Below, one piece after another: positions 12,486-26,199 of a stretch of 64,000 nucleotides of DNA (position 1 is the first letter of the stretch; each line of letters begins with the position of its first letter). The position numbers and the translations under genes were made by a program. The DNA is from Stratiolaelaps scimitus (lineage: Eukaryota; Arthropoda; Arachnida; Mesostigmata; Laelapidae), in contig JABWDB010000014.1 of NCBI GenBank assembly GCA_019614645.1, positions 3,224,001-3,288,000 of the forward strand, read 5' to 3'. The notes beneath the pieces were generated by a model. It was not told the DNA's origin, ran no database searches, and saw nothing but the letters and a program-made list of their open reading frames with translations.

Positions 12486-15187
12486 GATACACGCGTGTAT
12501 GTGCCGCTAAAAAGATTTACCGAAGTGCATCTCTCGCGGAAGAAGTTAATCAGGCTGCTAATCTGGTCCGGAGGCGAAGGTCGCATAGGGAGGCTTCGTG
12601 ACGTAATCTGTCGGGGGGAGCCAGCTGTGGCAACGCCAGCTGCACAACAGTGAGTGACTGGCGAGAGGGTGAGAGCAGGTTGCTGGAGGCAAATGCAGGA
12701 AATTGAAAGAGATAACAGAAAGATACAGAAAAATCCCGTTCTTCTCGCTTTTGATCCATGTGATTTCGCTTCCGTATTTTTGTAACCCTGATGTTTGACT
12801 TCAGAGGGCTTGTGGCAAAAAAGCTTTGGTTCGTCATCCACTTCCGTCGGATGCTGGTGGGAACATTCGCGTTTTTTAAAGAAGCCTACTAAATAGGGCC
12901 GTCGAGACCGTGTCTAAATGAACTCGTCTCTTCAGCAACGGTCGAGATTGAGATATACATATATGGATGAACAGTTGGGACAGAATACACCTGCGAAATT
13001 AGAAGAGCGGCTTTTGTATCCTTACTCTGCCACTCTTGTTTCCTGTTTAAAAGGTCTCTTTTATGGCTCAGCGCCCTCTTGCGGTCGACGTAATATTAGC
13101 GCATATTTGTGGATCCTGTAATTATGATGATTGTCTTATTAATTCGAAGAGATAAATACGTTTTTTCTCATCCACCTAGGCTATCTATTATTATTCAAGC
13201 GAATTGACCGACTTCCGAGGAAGCCCATGTCAATATACTCGTGGACAAATCAGTTTGAGTTCAATACATAAATAATTGATAATTGATCTGATCAATTGGT
13301 TTAGCTGGCTCCACAAACAGTAACGCTTGATTCCTAAGCTACGTATTACAAAACGAACAAGCGTTTCTATGCGTTTTCGATATATAATCACCCCTACAAG
13401 GGGAACCCAGAGACGATCGTTGTGGACGATTTGCCGACGCGCTCGACGAACCAATAATAAACATCAAGCCGAACGCGCCCATCAAACCCCCTCCACTATT
13501 TATACTTTCTTATGTCGCCACCAATAGTGGATTGTGACCTCTTTGCTACAACTCGCTGCTATTTCAATCGAAAAAAGGTGTCACATGTGTCACACACTTT
13601 AGAGGCAACACTCGAAGGCCGGACCCGTTACGGTCCCGCTATCTCTAGTCAGTTAACCAACAAGACGTTCAAAGACATCGTATCACGGTCCCGCGATGCG
13701 TTTCCTAAAACGTGTTTCGCCGTAACGTTTTTGTCCGCCACTAGCATAAAACGGCTGACTCCATGCATTTCCATTCCGGTGGTGAAGCACTTGATATGGC
13801 ATCCACGGGTAGGCGGAGATCGTGGGGTGTCTCGACTTGGGACACAGGGACAGCTACGGAAATTTGCATTCTTTCCTCTTTCGTGATCTCGGGCAAGACA
13901 GACAGTCAACATGGTCCCCGCAGCCAGAAAGAAGCTGGCAGTAGCCTGCGACACGGAGAGGTCGCTGCAGCACTTCCCGAACGTTAACGTTTGCCCTCGT
14001 TGGCGTCCATTAGGGGTAATCACGTGTCGTCTTGTGAGCCGCCGCCGCCGCCGCTACCGTCGACCTGAACCACCTCGTTCGGTAATCGGAGGTGTCTCCT
14101 CCTGTGTCCTGGTCCTTCCTCCTACTACTTCTTACGCTATAGCAATCTAGGAAAGACCCGGTGTTTTTTTCTTCTACTTCAACTCACTCCCGAGACGACC
14201 CGAGACTTGGTCGTGCATACAAGCAAGGTATACACGGAAGACAACGTTAGAGAAGAGGGCAACTTTCACTAGGAGGCCGACCTAAAAGAACGCGATCTAG
14301 CCCGGAAAACTCATGTGACTCCACTGCTGTCTCATGCATGACCTTGTATGCCTCACGATGGAAGGGACCCGAGCCTAAAGGTGCATTAAATAAGGATGAC
14401 ATTTCATCAGATTCCAATAGATCCGTAGGTCACAAGGATATTGCTCACAAGGAGGACAGATTCTTCGTACAGTCTCCGCACGGGGCTAACATCTTTGCTC
14501 TCAGTACTATCTATGATAGACAAGCTCAGTATAAGCCATGAGTTCATAATCAGAAGAAAGGACAGTCGTGTTATCAGCAATAATATAGTTGTGTTTGAGA
14601 AATGGCCTCACACTGCCAGTCGTTTGTGCTTGACCCCTTTTTGGATTCTCCATTGTTTTTTTCTTTGTAGAGTTCAATGCATGATCTACGTTGACATGTG
14701 CAGGCACTTGTTTCCAATATGAATTAACTATTCATGTGCCGCATTAGGAGTCTATTTATCACACTAATGGCTATACCATACTCATTAAGTTCGAAGTGCA
14801 AGAGCAGAAATATTTGCGATAGCGACCGGCAGGCAAATATGTTGATGACAGTCGTGATAATAAGGACCACATCTGTTTATTGACGCGCCGCGTCAAGGCA
14901 ACCAGTACAAGGATAAATGAAGTCATCTTCGAAACCTCCGAACGTTATGTTGCCAGCTATTTCCGACGGCTTCCGACCACGTGCGCGGAATATTTGCGCG
15001 ACTGGCGGTGAGCCTAACGCACTAACAAACCCAGAGACGTGACATCCTCTTGAGCATACTCCGCTGCTCAAAGGCTCAAAAGACTCACTGCTCTGCCGAG
15101 TAGACTGAGGCGAGCGCCTTCTCCAGGCACGGACACGGAGAGTTCGCGGAGATGAAAAGTCAAACAGACCACCACTCAACTATAATA

Positions 15188-15211
15188 CAACCACCACCAC
15201 CACCACCACCA
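15188..15211. repeat. (ACC)n trinucleotide repeat
   Basis: Seven to eight ACC/CAC units. No reading frame around it is otherwise convincing. Confidence 0.85.
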
Positions 15212-18200
15212 TCATAGCAGTAATACAGAAGGGGCCGAACGCAGTTGATCGACAACATTAGAAAATCGGTAGCTGACTCAAGCGAAGAGCGTACAGGAAT
15301 CTGAACTTAACGCTTAACCATACGGCGAGGGGGGAACGTACATTTGCCAGTTTCTGCTGGCGGATTTTGTTGCGTGTACGTGAACGAGTTCCATGTTGAA
15401 AAGGAACGTAAACAAATCCTGAGCTGTAAGCGGGCGTGAATCGCTAACAAAGTTCGCCTGCAGGACGTTACGTAAGATACAGGATATTTCCGCACGAGTT
15501 TCCCCATTCGACAAGTTCGTATCAACGGATGACTAATGAACGCAGTACCTGGACAGGGAATATGCAACGGCTGAGTGATTAATAGGCAGGTGAGCCTGAA
15601 GACAGACTTTGCGAAAGTGCAAACTTGAAGAAAGTACCATTGTTGCCATCTGGATGGGTGACACCTGGGCCACCGTGAGATTCATTTGATCATTTCCAAC
15701 TCACGAACGTAAAAGGAAGAGCTGACTCTGCAAATACATGAGATTTTTATTGTAGATGTCATTTGACTTAGCTGTTTCAAATCTGGATATCCAGGAGATT
15801 AATGCCCCCAATTAATTAGGCCAACAACTCGATGTGCTCGAGACCCGACTCAAGAACTATCACCCCTCTCCGTACACATGATACGATAGGAGGGTGGCAT
15901 CAAAGATTTTGCCTTCGACCCTGCCAGGCCAGCGAAGGGTAGGTACCCTCAAACAGTGGTATTGGCGAAACATCATCCGGATTGAATTGGGCCAGCTAAC
16001 AATTTCCCGTCTTATTTCCCATTAAATTCTACGGCCACTTTTTTCCACGATACAAAAACAACGACGATAGAGCTTCGATCACAGTCGTAAAAGAATCGGA
16101 CGACAACTGCTGCTCGAGAGAATCTAGCTGAACAAGGAAGAGTAGCCCCTTCTTGGCTAGTCGGATATCCCGTCGGTTTTTATGGGGAAAGACGGGGGGG
16201 AGAGGTGACACAGTTAAAAGATAAAGAGGACAGATGACGTTTGGTTTCAGAGTGGTCCTTTGTTTTTTGAGGCTTAATCCCCAAGCCCGTACTGGCAGGG
16301 TACTCGCCACATCGGGCCCCACATCCGCTATGGGGTGCTGATTCTCGTTGAGTCGCTACGACGACATTAAGCTTTTCCATTGAGCGATTTTTCAATTCAC
16401 TTGACCAAACATGGGAGAGTCTATTTTGTCCTCTCATCGTGGTCATGCCTTGAGAAATAGCCGGCTCGACCATCCCGTATATATCTATGTCTCTCTCTCT
16501 CTTTCATCATTATTCCTGTGTCATGCGAGTCGTGAATCGAGGAATAACCGGCATGGTTTTACGCTTCGATCAAATACGAGCCTATAAATGAACGCCCAAC
16601 TACGATTGAACACAAGCTAGCGATAAAGGGGACAGGGATTAGTATCAGAAATATACGTCGAACGGCCTTGTACGCTAGGCTTTGCCTACTAATCACTATG
16701 GTAATACAAACAGTTGAGCGTAATTGTTCGTTCATCGCTAGAGACAACACGCATGGTTTAATCATGTGGAGGTTTATCCACAGAGACGCTAATCACGCAC
16801 ACGAGGCTACCGAGCCCATGAGAGGGCATTAGTTAGTAATTAGTAATTCGGCAGTAATTAGTTAGAGATCCTCTTGACGAGAAATCTATCGTAGACCCTC
16901 GAACGTCATCCGTCGTCAGCTGCAAAATGCTACGATCCAGTTTTCAACAATCCTCATCAGCACAGCCAATGGTGTTGTCAATTCTCCCGCATGAACGCTA
17001 GTCATTTCTTCGAGGTGTGTAGGGCGTCAGAGGAAAATGTTGCCTCCGCAATGCGATCGCTAAAATGAACGGTTTGAGGTCATCCATTTTTGACCATTTG
17101 GTGTGTCTCCTTTGTGTGTGTCATCAAATCGACTTTTGTACTTTCGTACTCAATTAAAAGCAACCTTCTGCTCATAAGCCTAGGAATATATCGTTGCTCA
17201 AACGTCGTTCCGGTGATTCACTAGAAAGGTCCCCTAATAACATTTTGTACAGATATTGATACACACATTTCTTGAAACACTCAAGTAGATCTCTTGATGA
17301 CCAATGATTGTTCACGTTTTCGCTTCTGATGCAAATCCGAGCTAGATTGCACTGAAGGATTTATTCAACACCCAGCATTTTATATCAGATAATCCCAACT
17401 TTAAGGGGATAGCCCACCATCGAGCGACTCGATCAAGCGACTACACGGTGATGTAAGTTTGATTGTTTAATCGTCGATAGTTCACGTCGTTCCTTGAAGG
17501 CATGCTTAGATAAAAGGCAGCATTCGGACTACTAGTTAGTGCGAAATACTATATATTGTATAACAGAAGAAACAAAGTTACATTTTAGATCTTCTCCTAA
17601 TCCTTACAGCCAGCGGCCCAAAGGCTAATTGACGCAAACAGAGGCTTTCTATAATAAATAAGTCTATTTGAAAGGTGCAATAGCTATATCCAGCACTTAT
17701 CTCGTCGAGGGGTTTTGCCCGGATCGAATATCATCCCACAGCGTTCGTGGCTTGCTACCCTAGACTCTTGATGGCTATGCCGCTTTCTCTCACACTTCGT
17801 CTACGGCCACACGAGGCGGAGCAGCAGGAAGATGAGGCATACGGAAACCGTCATCGACCGGCGGCCTTACTTTGTTCTGCGGCCTTTTCGCCATCGACCG
17901 CATATCGTCCGTACCTTTTTCTCATCCCATCCACACACCTCGCCTCGCCCCGCCCCGCACCCCAGGTCTTATAATACATACCCCTGGGCTTACCTCGTTG
18001 GTCGCTCCTATTCTAACTAAGTGCTACTCAAGTCATGCTTGGACACTCACATTCACACAGCCAGCCAGCCAGCCTACCATCGCACATCGATGCCTGGTTG
18101 TGGAGCGCCAGCAGCAGAGGAGCTCCTGGCTAATATCCACAATTCACACACACGCAGACACATAAATACATACATCCATATATACACGCACACAAGCACT

Positions 18201-18298
18201 TCAGGCGGCCGCAGAGGCGAACGAAGAAGAGGAGGAGCAGGAGCAGGCGTCGACGATGACGGTGGCGGCGCAACTTCATCCAACTCCAGATACGGGAT

Positions 18299-18322
18299 GG
18301 CCCCCGCCCGCCCGCCCGCCCA
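18299..18322. repeat. (CCCG)n repeat in a GC-rich block
   Basis: CCCG/CCGC tetranucleotide units, with a CCAG tetranucleotide run nearby at about 18060-18074. Confidence 0.8.
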
Positions 18323-19171
18323 TCGCCCTGCTGTCCCCTCTATCTCCGTTCGAGATCACGCCACGGCTGTGGCACACCGTCGCCGAGCGAACATGCCGAT
18401 GAGTGAAGTTGAAGTTTGCCTCTATGATCGCAGATGGTGCGAGCTGCTGTTACGACGTAACGTACTATAGATGTGTGTGTGTGTGCGGGCGAGATGGGGA
18501 TCTCTGGGGGCTGTAGATAGCCACGGCGGACGGATGGCCGAGCAGGAATGTGGAAGGCGACGGTGGCCGTCAAAGTGAGGCCGATGTGGAGGCATGGACA
18601 TGCCTTGGCCATACGGCCAGTACAATGCTGCTGACTGCTCAAATAGATGGCAGCTACCCTACCCCCACGGGAGCAACACTGTTTTCCCCCCTAGGCAGGC
18701 GACGTGACGATGGTGTCGACAACACAACCATCTTAGCTTGGCTTGCCTCTCTGGGCAAGCTGGGCTCGATATATCCGATATATCTTCTGTTCGCAAGCAT
18801 TGTGATGTTCGCCGCCCGAACTCCTCTCCACAGCCTATGTATGGGCCATAGACGAGTTTTGCACAAAGGCGGTGCAAACGAACTGCGCAGTAACCTTTCA
18901 AATGCACCAACGTGGTCGAAATGAAATGAACACAGACGGTCGCCGTTGATATCATACAATAGTATTTCACTCGTCAGCCAATTCGGTCGTCATTGCACGT
19001 CCACGGGTTCAGCCGATAGCCTTTCCGACTTGTCGTGCACGGTGTCTTGGTTCATGGCCTCCGTTCTATGATACTTCATGACCTAAACCAACGGGGCTCG
19101 CCTTCAAGTTTCAGGCAAATTCACATCGTCGACTTATACCCAGAGATCTAGTTGGTTGAGTGGTGGCATTA

Positions 19172-19207
19172 GTGGGAAATAGACGAGCGGCGTGAGCTAT
19201 TTCCCAC
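19172..19207. repeat. Perfect 11-bp stem-loop
   Basis: GTGGGAAATAG (19172-19182) and CTATTTCCCAC (19197-19207) are exact reverse complements around a 14-nt loop. No T-run follows and no gene adjoins it. Function unknown. Confidence 0.55.
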
Positions 19208-21448
19208 AAAGATCTTGCTTAGTGCCCCAGTGTCGTCTGTACGTAGATCACTGGCGCTTCTTACGTGGTGGTGGTGGCTGCATTTCGTTCAAACTTACAG
19301 TGGGGTCCCCCATTGCAGTTTCTCGACCCCTCTGGCGCTAGCTACTGACTTCCTTGTCGTTATCTGTCGCTGCTGCCTCTCGGAACGGCCTTCGTCGGCG
19401 ACACGCGCGTTTCGGGGCCGATCCAGTTCTTCCTTTGATATCTCCGATAGAGGCCAACGCAGGCTGCCTAACGAAGCTGCTGCTCGACCTGTTTGCGTCT
19501 ACTCCCCTCGCGTGCTTGCTACCACCGGCTCGACTGTCGTTGACGAGTGTGAAACGCACCAACAGCTTCAACGACGCCACAGCAACTTGTTCCGAGCTGC
19601 GATCCGGCCTCCGATTTCCGGCATGTACTCGTATCGGTACTTTCGGCTGATCCTTCACTGACGGCCCACGCGCGCACATCCAATATCAGGATAAAAACTT
19701 GTACCACGAATATTCGCGTACATCACCAAAAAGTTGCTTCGATACTTGTTCGTTACTGCGCCAGCTTTGTTGCATATGCTCCTCTTCGACTCTTTGCTTG
19801 CATCACTCTGCACTACAGCTTACGACGATGTTATTACACATTGAACGTATTTCCTCTATTTGTCAACATGTTGCTTTATCAGGACGGCGACAGAGTCACT
19901 GGCCATGAACTTCATTCACTTCGTCGTCACAGTGGAAGGAGCTGCGTGAGAGGTACACTGTGAAAGGTGAGCGAAGACAGGTGCGCCAAGTGCTTTTTAA
20001 GCAGTGGTCGAGGATTGTCTGCCCAGAAAACAAGCGCGTTAGCTGTTAGCATTGGCCGATACAGATATAGCATACCATTGCTGCCAGGATTATAGGAACA
20101 ACTGGACGGCCGAGACTAGATGCGACATTATATCAGCTTAGCAGCAATTCATTGCATGATAGCAAATGAGACAATAGAACTGAGAGACCTTTGGCTCCGC
20201 CTTGACCAAATCGACCCAGGTCATTTGGCCGACAATTAACTCATCAGCTGTTTTCGCAACTGAGGGGGTTAATCGTGGGAATCGACTTTCTTTGTCCGAC
20301 CGAATCGAGTGTTATTGGTATAGAGGAATCGGACGATTGGATGCATCCCCTTGGGTTGAATACAGCGTAGAACAAATAGTGTTTCTTTCTCTCTCTCCGG
20401 CTCGCTTAGGCGATACCGTTACTAGAGAACGACGAGTGACAATGATGCATCCCGCGCTAGATAGCTAGGCGTCTCCCTATGCCCCCCCAATGCTTTGGTA
20501 TAGTATGTGTTCGTGTATTGCTCTGCGCGGGAAAGAACAGCGGACACCCCCCCACCTCCTAAACTGTTTGCTCCCACCAGGATCATGTTCGGCATCTGCT
20601 GATGCGGCTTGACTACATCCCTAGTCCACGGACAGGACGTTTGCTTAGCTAGAACACTACAATAGTGCAGAGACAAAGTGTACCCGATACTCATCCGATA
20701 ACGAGAGTTTTCTTGATTTTGCCTCGTGCACACCACTTGTTTGTCTGTGACAGTGCTCATTCGTTTGGTGTACGGTGTTTTAATTATATCCGTTTCGGGG
20801 ACGCCTGCCCATGGATTCGCTTGTTGGACCAGCCTGAACTTTGGCGTCGCTGTGTCGCGAGAACGCGACCTCGCCAACAGCCTAGCCATATCACTCGAGC
20901 ACGTTCCTGTACAAGGGTCTACGTATTTAGATTGTGTAGAGCTTATTTGTTCTGTAGAATTTGCCTGAATCCCCTTGCACGACCGCAGCTGATCTTCGGC
21001 TCGCACCAATCTCGTAGCGTATGCATTTCGAGTGGTTCTATATGTATGTTTATATTAACGTATTTCGAGCAATCGTAGGCGTATCTAGAGTAACCGAAGG
21101 ACAAAACACGAACAATACCAATATCGGGACTGAGTGGCTCTCGCCACTCGACCCCGTGTGACGGTAAGCCGCACAACACATCGGGACATGTACCTACGTT
21201 TAACGGCTATTGCCACCTAAAGTCAAGGCACCTTTTCTTCGTTATTTCTTAATTGCCTCACACTACATAACGCCACACAGGATGCTACCTGCGCATTATC
21301 CCGTTCCCCTTCCAAGTGTACTTAGCCACGTATTCCATTGCTCTGCTTCAGCTTTGCTTCAGCAATTCGAGTATCTTGAGTTACCGTACTTCCACTGTGA
21401 TTACCCAATTACCCTATGCTTTTTCTCATAGCTAACTCTCAGCTATGG

Positions 21449-21690
21449 CTCTCCATCCAGCAGAAAGGTCTTCGTACCATTGCTGTGTAGCAGCATTGCT
21501 TCAGGCACCTATCATGAAGCCGGTCATGAATCGACTTATCTGGGCTTTCTCCAAAAGACCTTTGTGACGGCAGGGCAATGCTAAGCATACATATATCAGA
21601 CAAACCACGATTTGTGCGGATCGATCAGCGATCACAAATCATCGTACTGCTGTTCGTGCTGACCGTGGCAACCAAGCTCGAAGAGAAGTG
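21449..21690 (-). repeat. tRNA-derived SINE, family D copy
   Basis: It aligns with 56866-57080: GTGTAGCAGCATTGCTTCAG, CTTATCTGGGCTTTCTCCAA and CAGCGATCACAAATC. The head is more diverged than in the other two copies and carries a small insertion. Confidence 0.7.
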
Positions 21691-24149
21691 CGTTACTCAA
21701 TTACCCTAACTATATTATCCACCACCATGTTCCAGTCATTTCGTTAGGTTCCAGCAGTTAGCAGTTATCCCAGCTTGGCATTGAAATTAATCCGATTTTT
21801 GTCAAGATTGCAATCTTCCACTTATCGTGTGTAGGGCTCAAACAATTCAACATTGAACTGTTCTGTATATTCTCAACCAATGTCTAAAAGGTCATATCTT
21901 GGTCAGTTGATAATATTCCATGGGGAAGTTTTCCAGCTATTCGTACATGAATCTGGACATATTCTATCCATATACATCTCTTCCTCATATCTGTTAATCA
22001 CGGCGTTCTCTTATCAACTCAGGCCTGCATATGAAATATCATAAAAATACATAGAGCCGTTTTCAAGATCTCCGCCACAAATATGGAAAAGTTTTTCATA
22101 TGTTTATCATTTTACGTTAAAATTCCCAGGCATTTTTATCATAGAATTTTCTCGTTTACCCAAGCCCACCCTCCTAAACATCCAGCTAAATCGTAACGCC
22201 CATTTTTAGAGATAGTCGTACTTAGAAATGAAATTACTAACCTAACACGCTTTCGAGTATAAAATAATGATAAATGATAATATAATAATATTATCATACC
22301 AAAACTATACGACCTGACTCAGGCAGAGTATCATATGTTGCTTCTAACTAACGAGCGACGGACACTTTAGGAGCGGCATGACCGATGGAAGTGAGGGTGT
22401 GTCCTGTTGGACAGGAACAGCCAACCTCGAAAAATGTCGAAGTGGCTTCAATGTTCGTGAATAAATTGTGTGAGAGAATTTACTTACAGAGCACACATAC
22501 GCATTGTCAAGGTGTTCTCATAAGTCGGCTGACCTATGGAACGAAACGCCAAGTCCGCTGGACCTCTTCATTAATTGATTTCAATCGACTCGCAAACTGG
22601 GAATATACCGTGCACAAATGTCCAACATGGATCGAAACCGAGCAAAAATAATTTTTTTGCCAGCCATTCCTCTCTCTCTTTCTTCTTCGTTTCTAGAGCT
22701 GCCGGGGTTTGCTGTGAGTGTTCTTCTCGTACAATTTTTTTTGTTCAGCACTCAGCAGATGTAATTCATGTCGTTTATACAAGGCAGTTATCGACACACT
22801 TTACGCGCGGTGCTGGGAACGGGACTTATTACGGTTGACTTATTATTACCATTATATCTAACAGGTGTCGTCACAACGAGGACCTGAAAATTGATGTGTC
22901 CCAGGAGCAGTCCGGGGTGTGCGGGACATTGGGCTTCCGGTCTGCGCTCGTTCTTTGATACGTATGAACTAATTTACATAGCATTCGTTTGATTATTCTT
23001 GCAATCGCTAATATTTATACCGCGAACGAAGGATCAGATCTACAAGGATCACTATCATCAGGCGGATGCAGGCGTGGATTCAGTCTCAGGCTCAATACTC
23101 GGCCTACTGACGTTAATACGCAATTACCAACGTCGTCTAAACCATATTTAGCGCCGGAAGTCTCGTTGCGTGTAAGTCACTAATGTAGGACACCAAGACG
23201 GACATGAAGCTGTTAATCACTAGCAAAACAGGTAGGAAAACTCATTAGAACTCGGTTCTAAGGAGTTCCTTTGCCAGGCGCTCAGCAAGGCGGAACCGAT
23301 CACTTATAAGCAACAGGCGAAAATAGCAATACCCAGCCATTGCCTATGAAGTGCTTGAAAAACCGCTAAGCTTTCGACTCATTAGCTACGTATGGCTAGA
23401 TAGGAGACCTGGAGAACGTAACCCAACTTCATAGATTACCACCATCGTAGGCTAAGGATTCTCAACGCAGGTAACTCAGTCTGCCTTAAACCGACGAGAT
23501 ACAACCCGCATCAAAGTTCCGCACTGGTTCATGATGGCAAAGGATTGCTAGAACGGCCAACGAAGTGACCGTAATTGGCGGTCAGCGTGCGCCGGTGCGC
23601 TATACCGTTTATGAGAACTAATACCACCACCACCATGTGAGACTCTCAGATATCGTAAGTCGGCCGATTCCTGCCGAAGGCTGCGATGCGAGTATCGATG
23701 CCTAATATTCCCAACCAGATCGCCCACCTACGAGCGAATGAGGTAAACATTGTAGATGACGCTTCCTAATGCCGCATGCTTTAAATGTATGAATATCATC
23801 TTACAATGTGGTAAGCCCTGAAATGCTCTTTTGTGATATAGCGAACAGTAAATAGAGATCTATCATACATAACACATGCAGCCAGGCGGACAGCACCCTA
23901 CAAACCGCGTTTTAACATGGATTTGAAGACGCTTATGATAAACTATCAATAAACGATGTGTGGACATAATATTAATATTAATAAAGATTTGTACATATAT
24001 AGAAAAAAAAGGCTATCGCACGCCATCGTAGTGGTCATTTGAGCTATGAGCCAAGTTTTGAATTGGACGATGAACCTCGTATTTGCCGATATCTCTTACA
24101 GATTAGTTATATTTACTGTATGTTTTATATATACATATAATTAGTGACT

Positions 24150-24235
24150 GGATTCGGGATCAGGTGTCTGGCTGAGGTTGTCATTGTCCCGAGGGAGGCG
24201 ATGATATTTGCCCCGTTGCACAGCAAAGGTAAGTC
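24150..24235 (-). repeat. SINE family C, partial copy
   Basis: Reverse complement of the 3' body of the copy at 7160-7250: GGTGTCTGGC and TCATTGTCCCGAGGGAGGCG on the plus strand match the inverted 7 kb copy. The Pol III head is not recognisable. A consensus-like GTAAGT donor at 24231 adjoins it on the plus strand but no convincing exon uses it. Confidence 0.6.
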
Positions 24236-26133
24236 GCGACAGAACGACCGACACTGCGCCCTCGTCTCCGGTGGAGCAGACAGCCTGTGGCAGACCCCTT
24301 CGAGCAGATTACCTGCGAGGGACCTGAGATCGCTCTAGATTTCGAAGGTAGGAGGAGAAAGCAGGTGAATATTTACATCTAATACTTTGAATGGTCACGA
24401 AATTAGCGAAGAGAATGGCATATTTGTGTGTTGTAGGGTCTGTTATTCCTCGCCAAGGATGGAAACTTTCTCCTTTATTGGCAGTCCCAGTCATGTCATA
24501 GACAGAGGTCCCTATTAACCATCTACACTATTTAGGGCTCCATTTGCGTGTGTTCTTTTCGCTGTAAATATGATATGATGGGGAGGGCGCTTCAATCGGT
24601 CTTTTAACGCCCTCTAAACGAAACAAGTCCTCCATAAAACTTCGTCGCCTCATCGTATGCCTCATGTATCGCTTCGCAAGTTTGATGAGGCCCTTTCATA
24701 GCGCAGAGGCCACTTTGTCGCTGGAGCTTTACGAAGGAAGTTGTCCTTCATGACGCTGTGCAGCTCTCGAGCGAGCCATAACTTCGGCCTGCCACTGCCG
24801 TTGTAAAATCACCGCCCAGTCAAGTGAAACGTGAGTGAACCCAAGCCGCTCAACTAATCGTTCACAGGCGCGCGACTCCCCCTAGATTGACCCAGCCCTG
24901 TGGTCTTTCGACCCCTATGCATACCCGACTCAGTTGGACAATCCACGTTACTTTACTAAAGCCTCGCCGTGCGTTTGTCTAAGGCGACAGAGACACTAGT
25001 CGAGAGTGGAGAGCAACTCCGGCAGTATCTTCTAGTTTAAGTCACTCGTTTCAGCAAGCACAACCGAGCCGGCCGTGACACTAGATTCTCGTTTGCCAAA
25101 ACGTCTTGCACATCTTGGCTGCTTCTGCCACTGTTTCAGGTTAGGTCAGTCTCTAGGCAGGGCGATCTAGTCCAAAGGAGCCGTCCGTGACGACGAAGAC
25201 AATCTGTCCCAACGAACGGCCTCGAGCTTGCCTGCTTCCGCTCGTAGATAGCAGATAGTGGCGATAGCCTGTCTCCTACGGAGCTCTCGTTGCTCGCAAG
25301 ATTCCAATATATCAGACCTCCCGGAGCGATTCGACCGATGGAGTTATTGAGTTTCGTTGGCACCCCGCCGCCGACCGCGCGATGAACGTCAGAGAGTTCA
25401 TTTCGACGAACTGCGGGAGTAGTGGCGGCGGCGGCAGCAGCGGGGGCCAACACCTGACATGTCGTCTTGAAGAAGTCGGTAGTCGAGTGTTGGTGAGTGG
25501 ACACTGTAGACGCGCTTTACATTAAAAAGTCGTATTATTGCGGATAGAGAATAAGATGTAGAATATATCGGTAGGTGTGAAGTGATGAAAAACAGGTCCA
25601 ACCAGATGCTGAATCAACGCGATAACTGTTTAGAGCAAGTAAAACCTCTGGTATTTTTTGCTAGCTTTATATCTCCCCGATCAGTCGTCAATCAGTCGCG
25701 CCGAGGCGGGCTGATATCTGAGCGGCCAACTAAAACGAGAAGATTCACCTGGTTAATTTCGCGTCAAACAGTGGGATGCCTAACCAGCCTAGTACTACAA
25801 TACAACAACTGTTGCATGAGCTCAAGGACTGTAGGCCTAACAAAGAGCAACGCACGCGAGAGAAAATACAACATTTCTTTGTTTTCAGGCTGCTCCTGCC
25901 AGCAGCAAGAGCATATATCAAATCACTTCATATCAGCGAGATCAAATTTCCCAATTCCCACCGCCGACTGTCGCACACGACGACGTTGTCCAGTTGTCGC
26001 CGATGCTATGAATCGGAGATCCACATCGAATGGGCCACCACAAATAAATGTCAGGATAGCTGCTTCTTGACTGTCTCGTCCTCACTCAGACTCCCTGCTT
26101 GCGTCCCCAAACATTTCCCGCTTCTGGGTCCCG

Positions 26134-26135
<2 letters not shown>

Positions 26136-26195
<60 letters not shown>
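26136..26195. repeat. (TA)n microsatellite, longest in the window
   Basis: About 30 uninterrupted TA repeats. Overlapping frames read as Tyr-Ile runs and are not genes. Confidence 0.95.

Positions 26196-26199
<4 letters not shown>

Larger units (their letters stand above)
10906..21448. other. Non-coding stretch
   Basis: It holds TA arrays, the 11597-11744 inverted repeat, triplet repeats and the 19172-19207 stem-loop. Also present are a palindrome TTGACGCG-C-CGCGTCAA at 14880-14896 and GC-rich segments (about 12000-12650, 13600-14150, 17747-18640, 19210-19680). Open frames overlap one another on both strands, and none shows a motif or matched splice sites. Confidence 0.6.

Noticed and set aside
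17747..18470. Long overlapping ORFs in a GC-rich block
   Set aside because: Frames on both strands are open at once and the peptides are low complexity (CCCG and CCAG repeats, Thr/His strings), consistent with base composition rather than coding.
20422..21009. 195-codon minus-strand ORF containing an NPW motif
   Set aside because: Considered as the missing G-gamma C-terminal exon because of NPW, but no CAAX box or stop follows at the right distance and there is no splice acceptor. Probably a chance frame.
22660..22720. Strong plus-strand acceptor tract followed 16 bases later by a donor-like GTGAGT
   Set aside because: A 16-base micro-exon cannot be supported without transcript data.
25136..25504. 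122-codon minus-strand frame with an alanine run
   Set aside because: It starts only at a GTG with an in-frame stop just upstream, and lacks a convincing acceptor and any recognisable motif.
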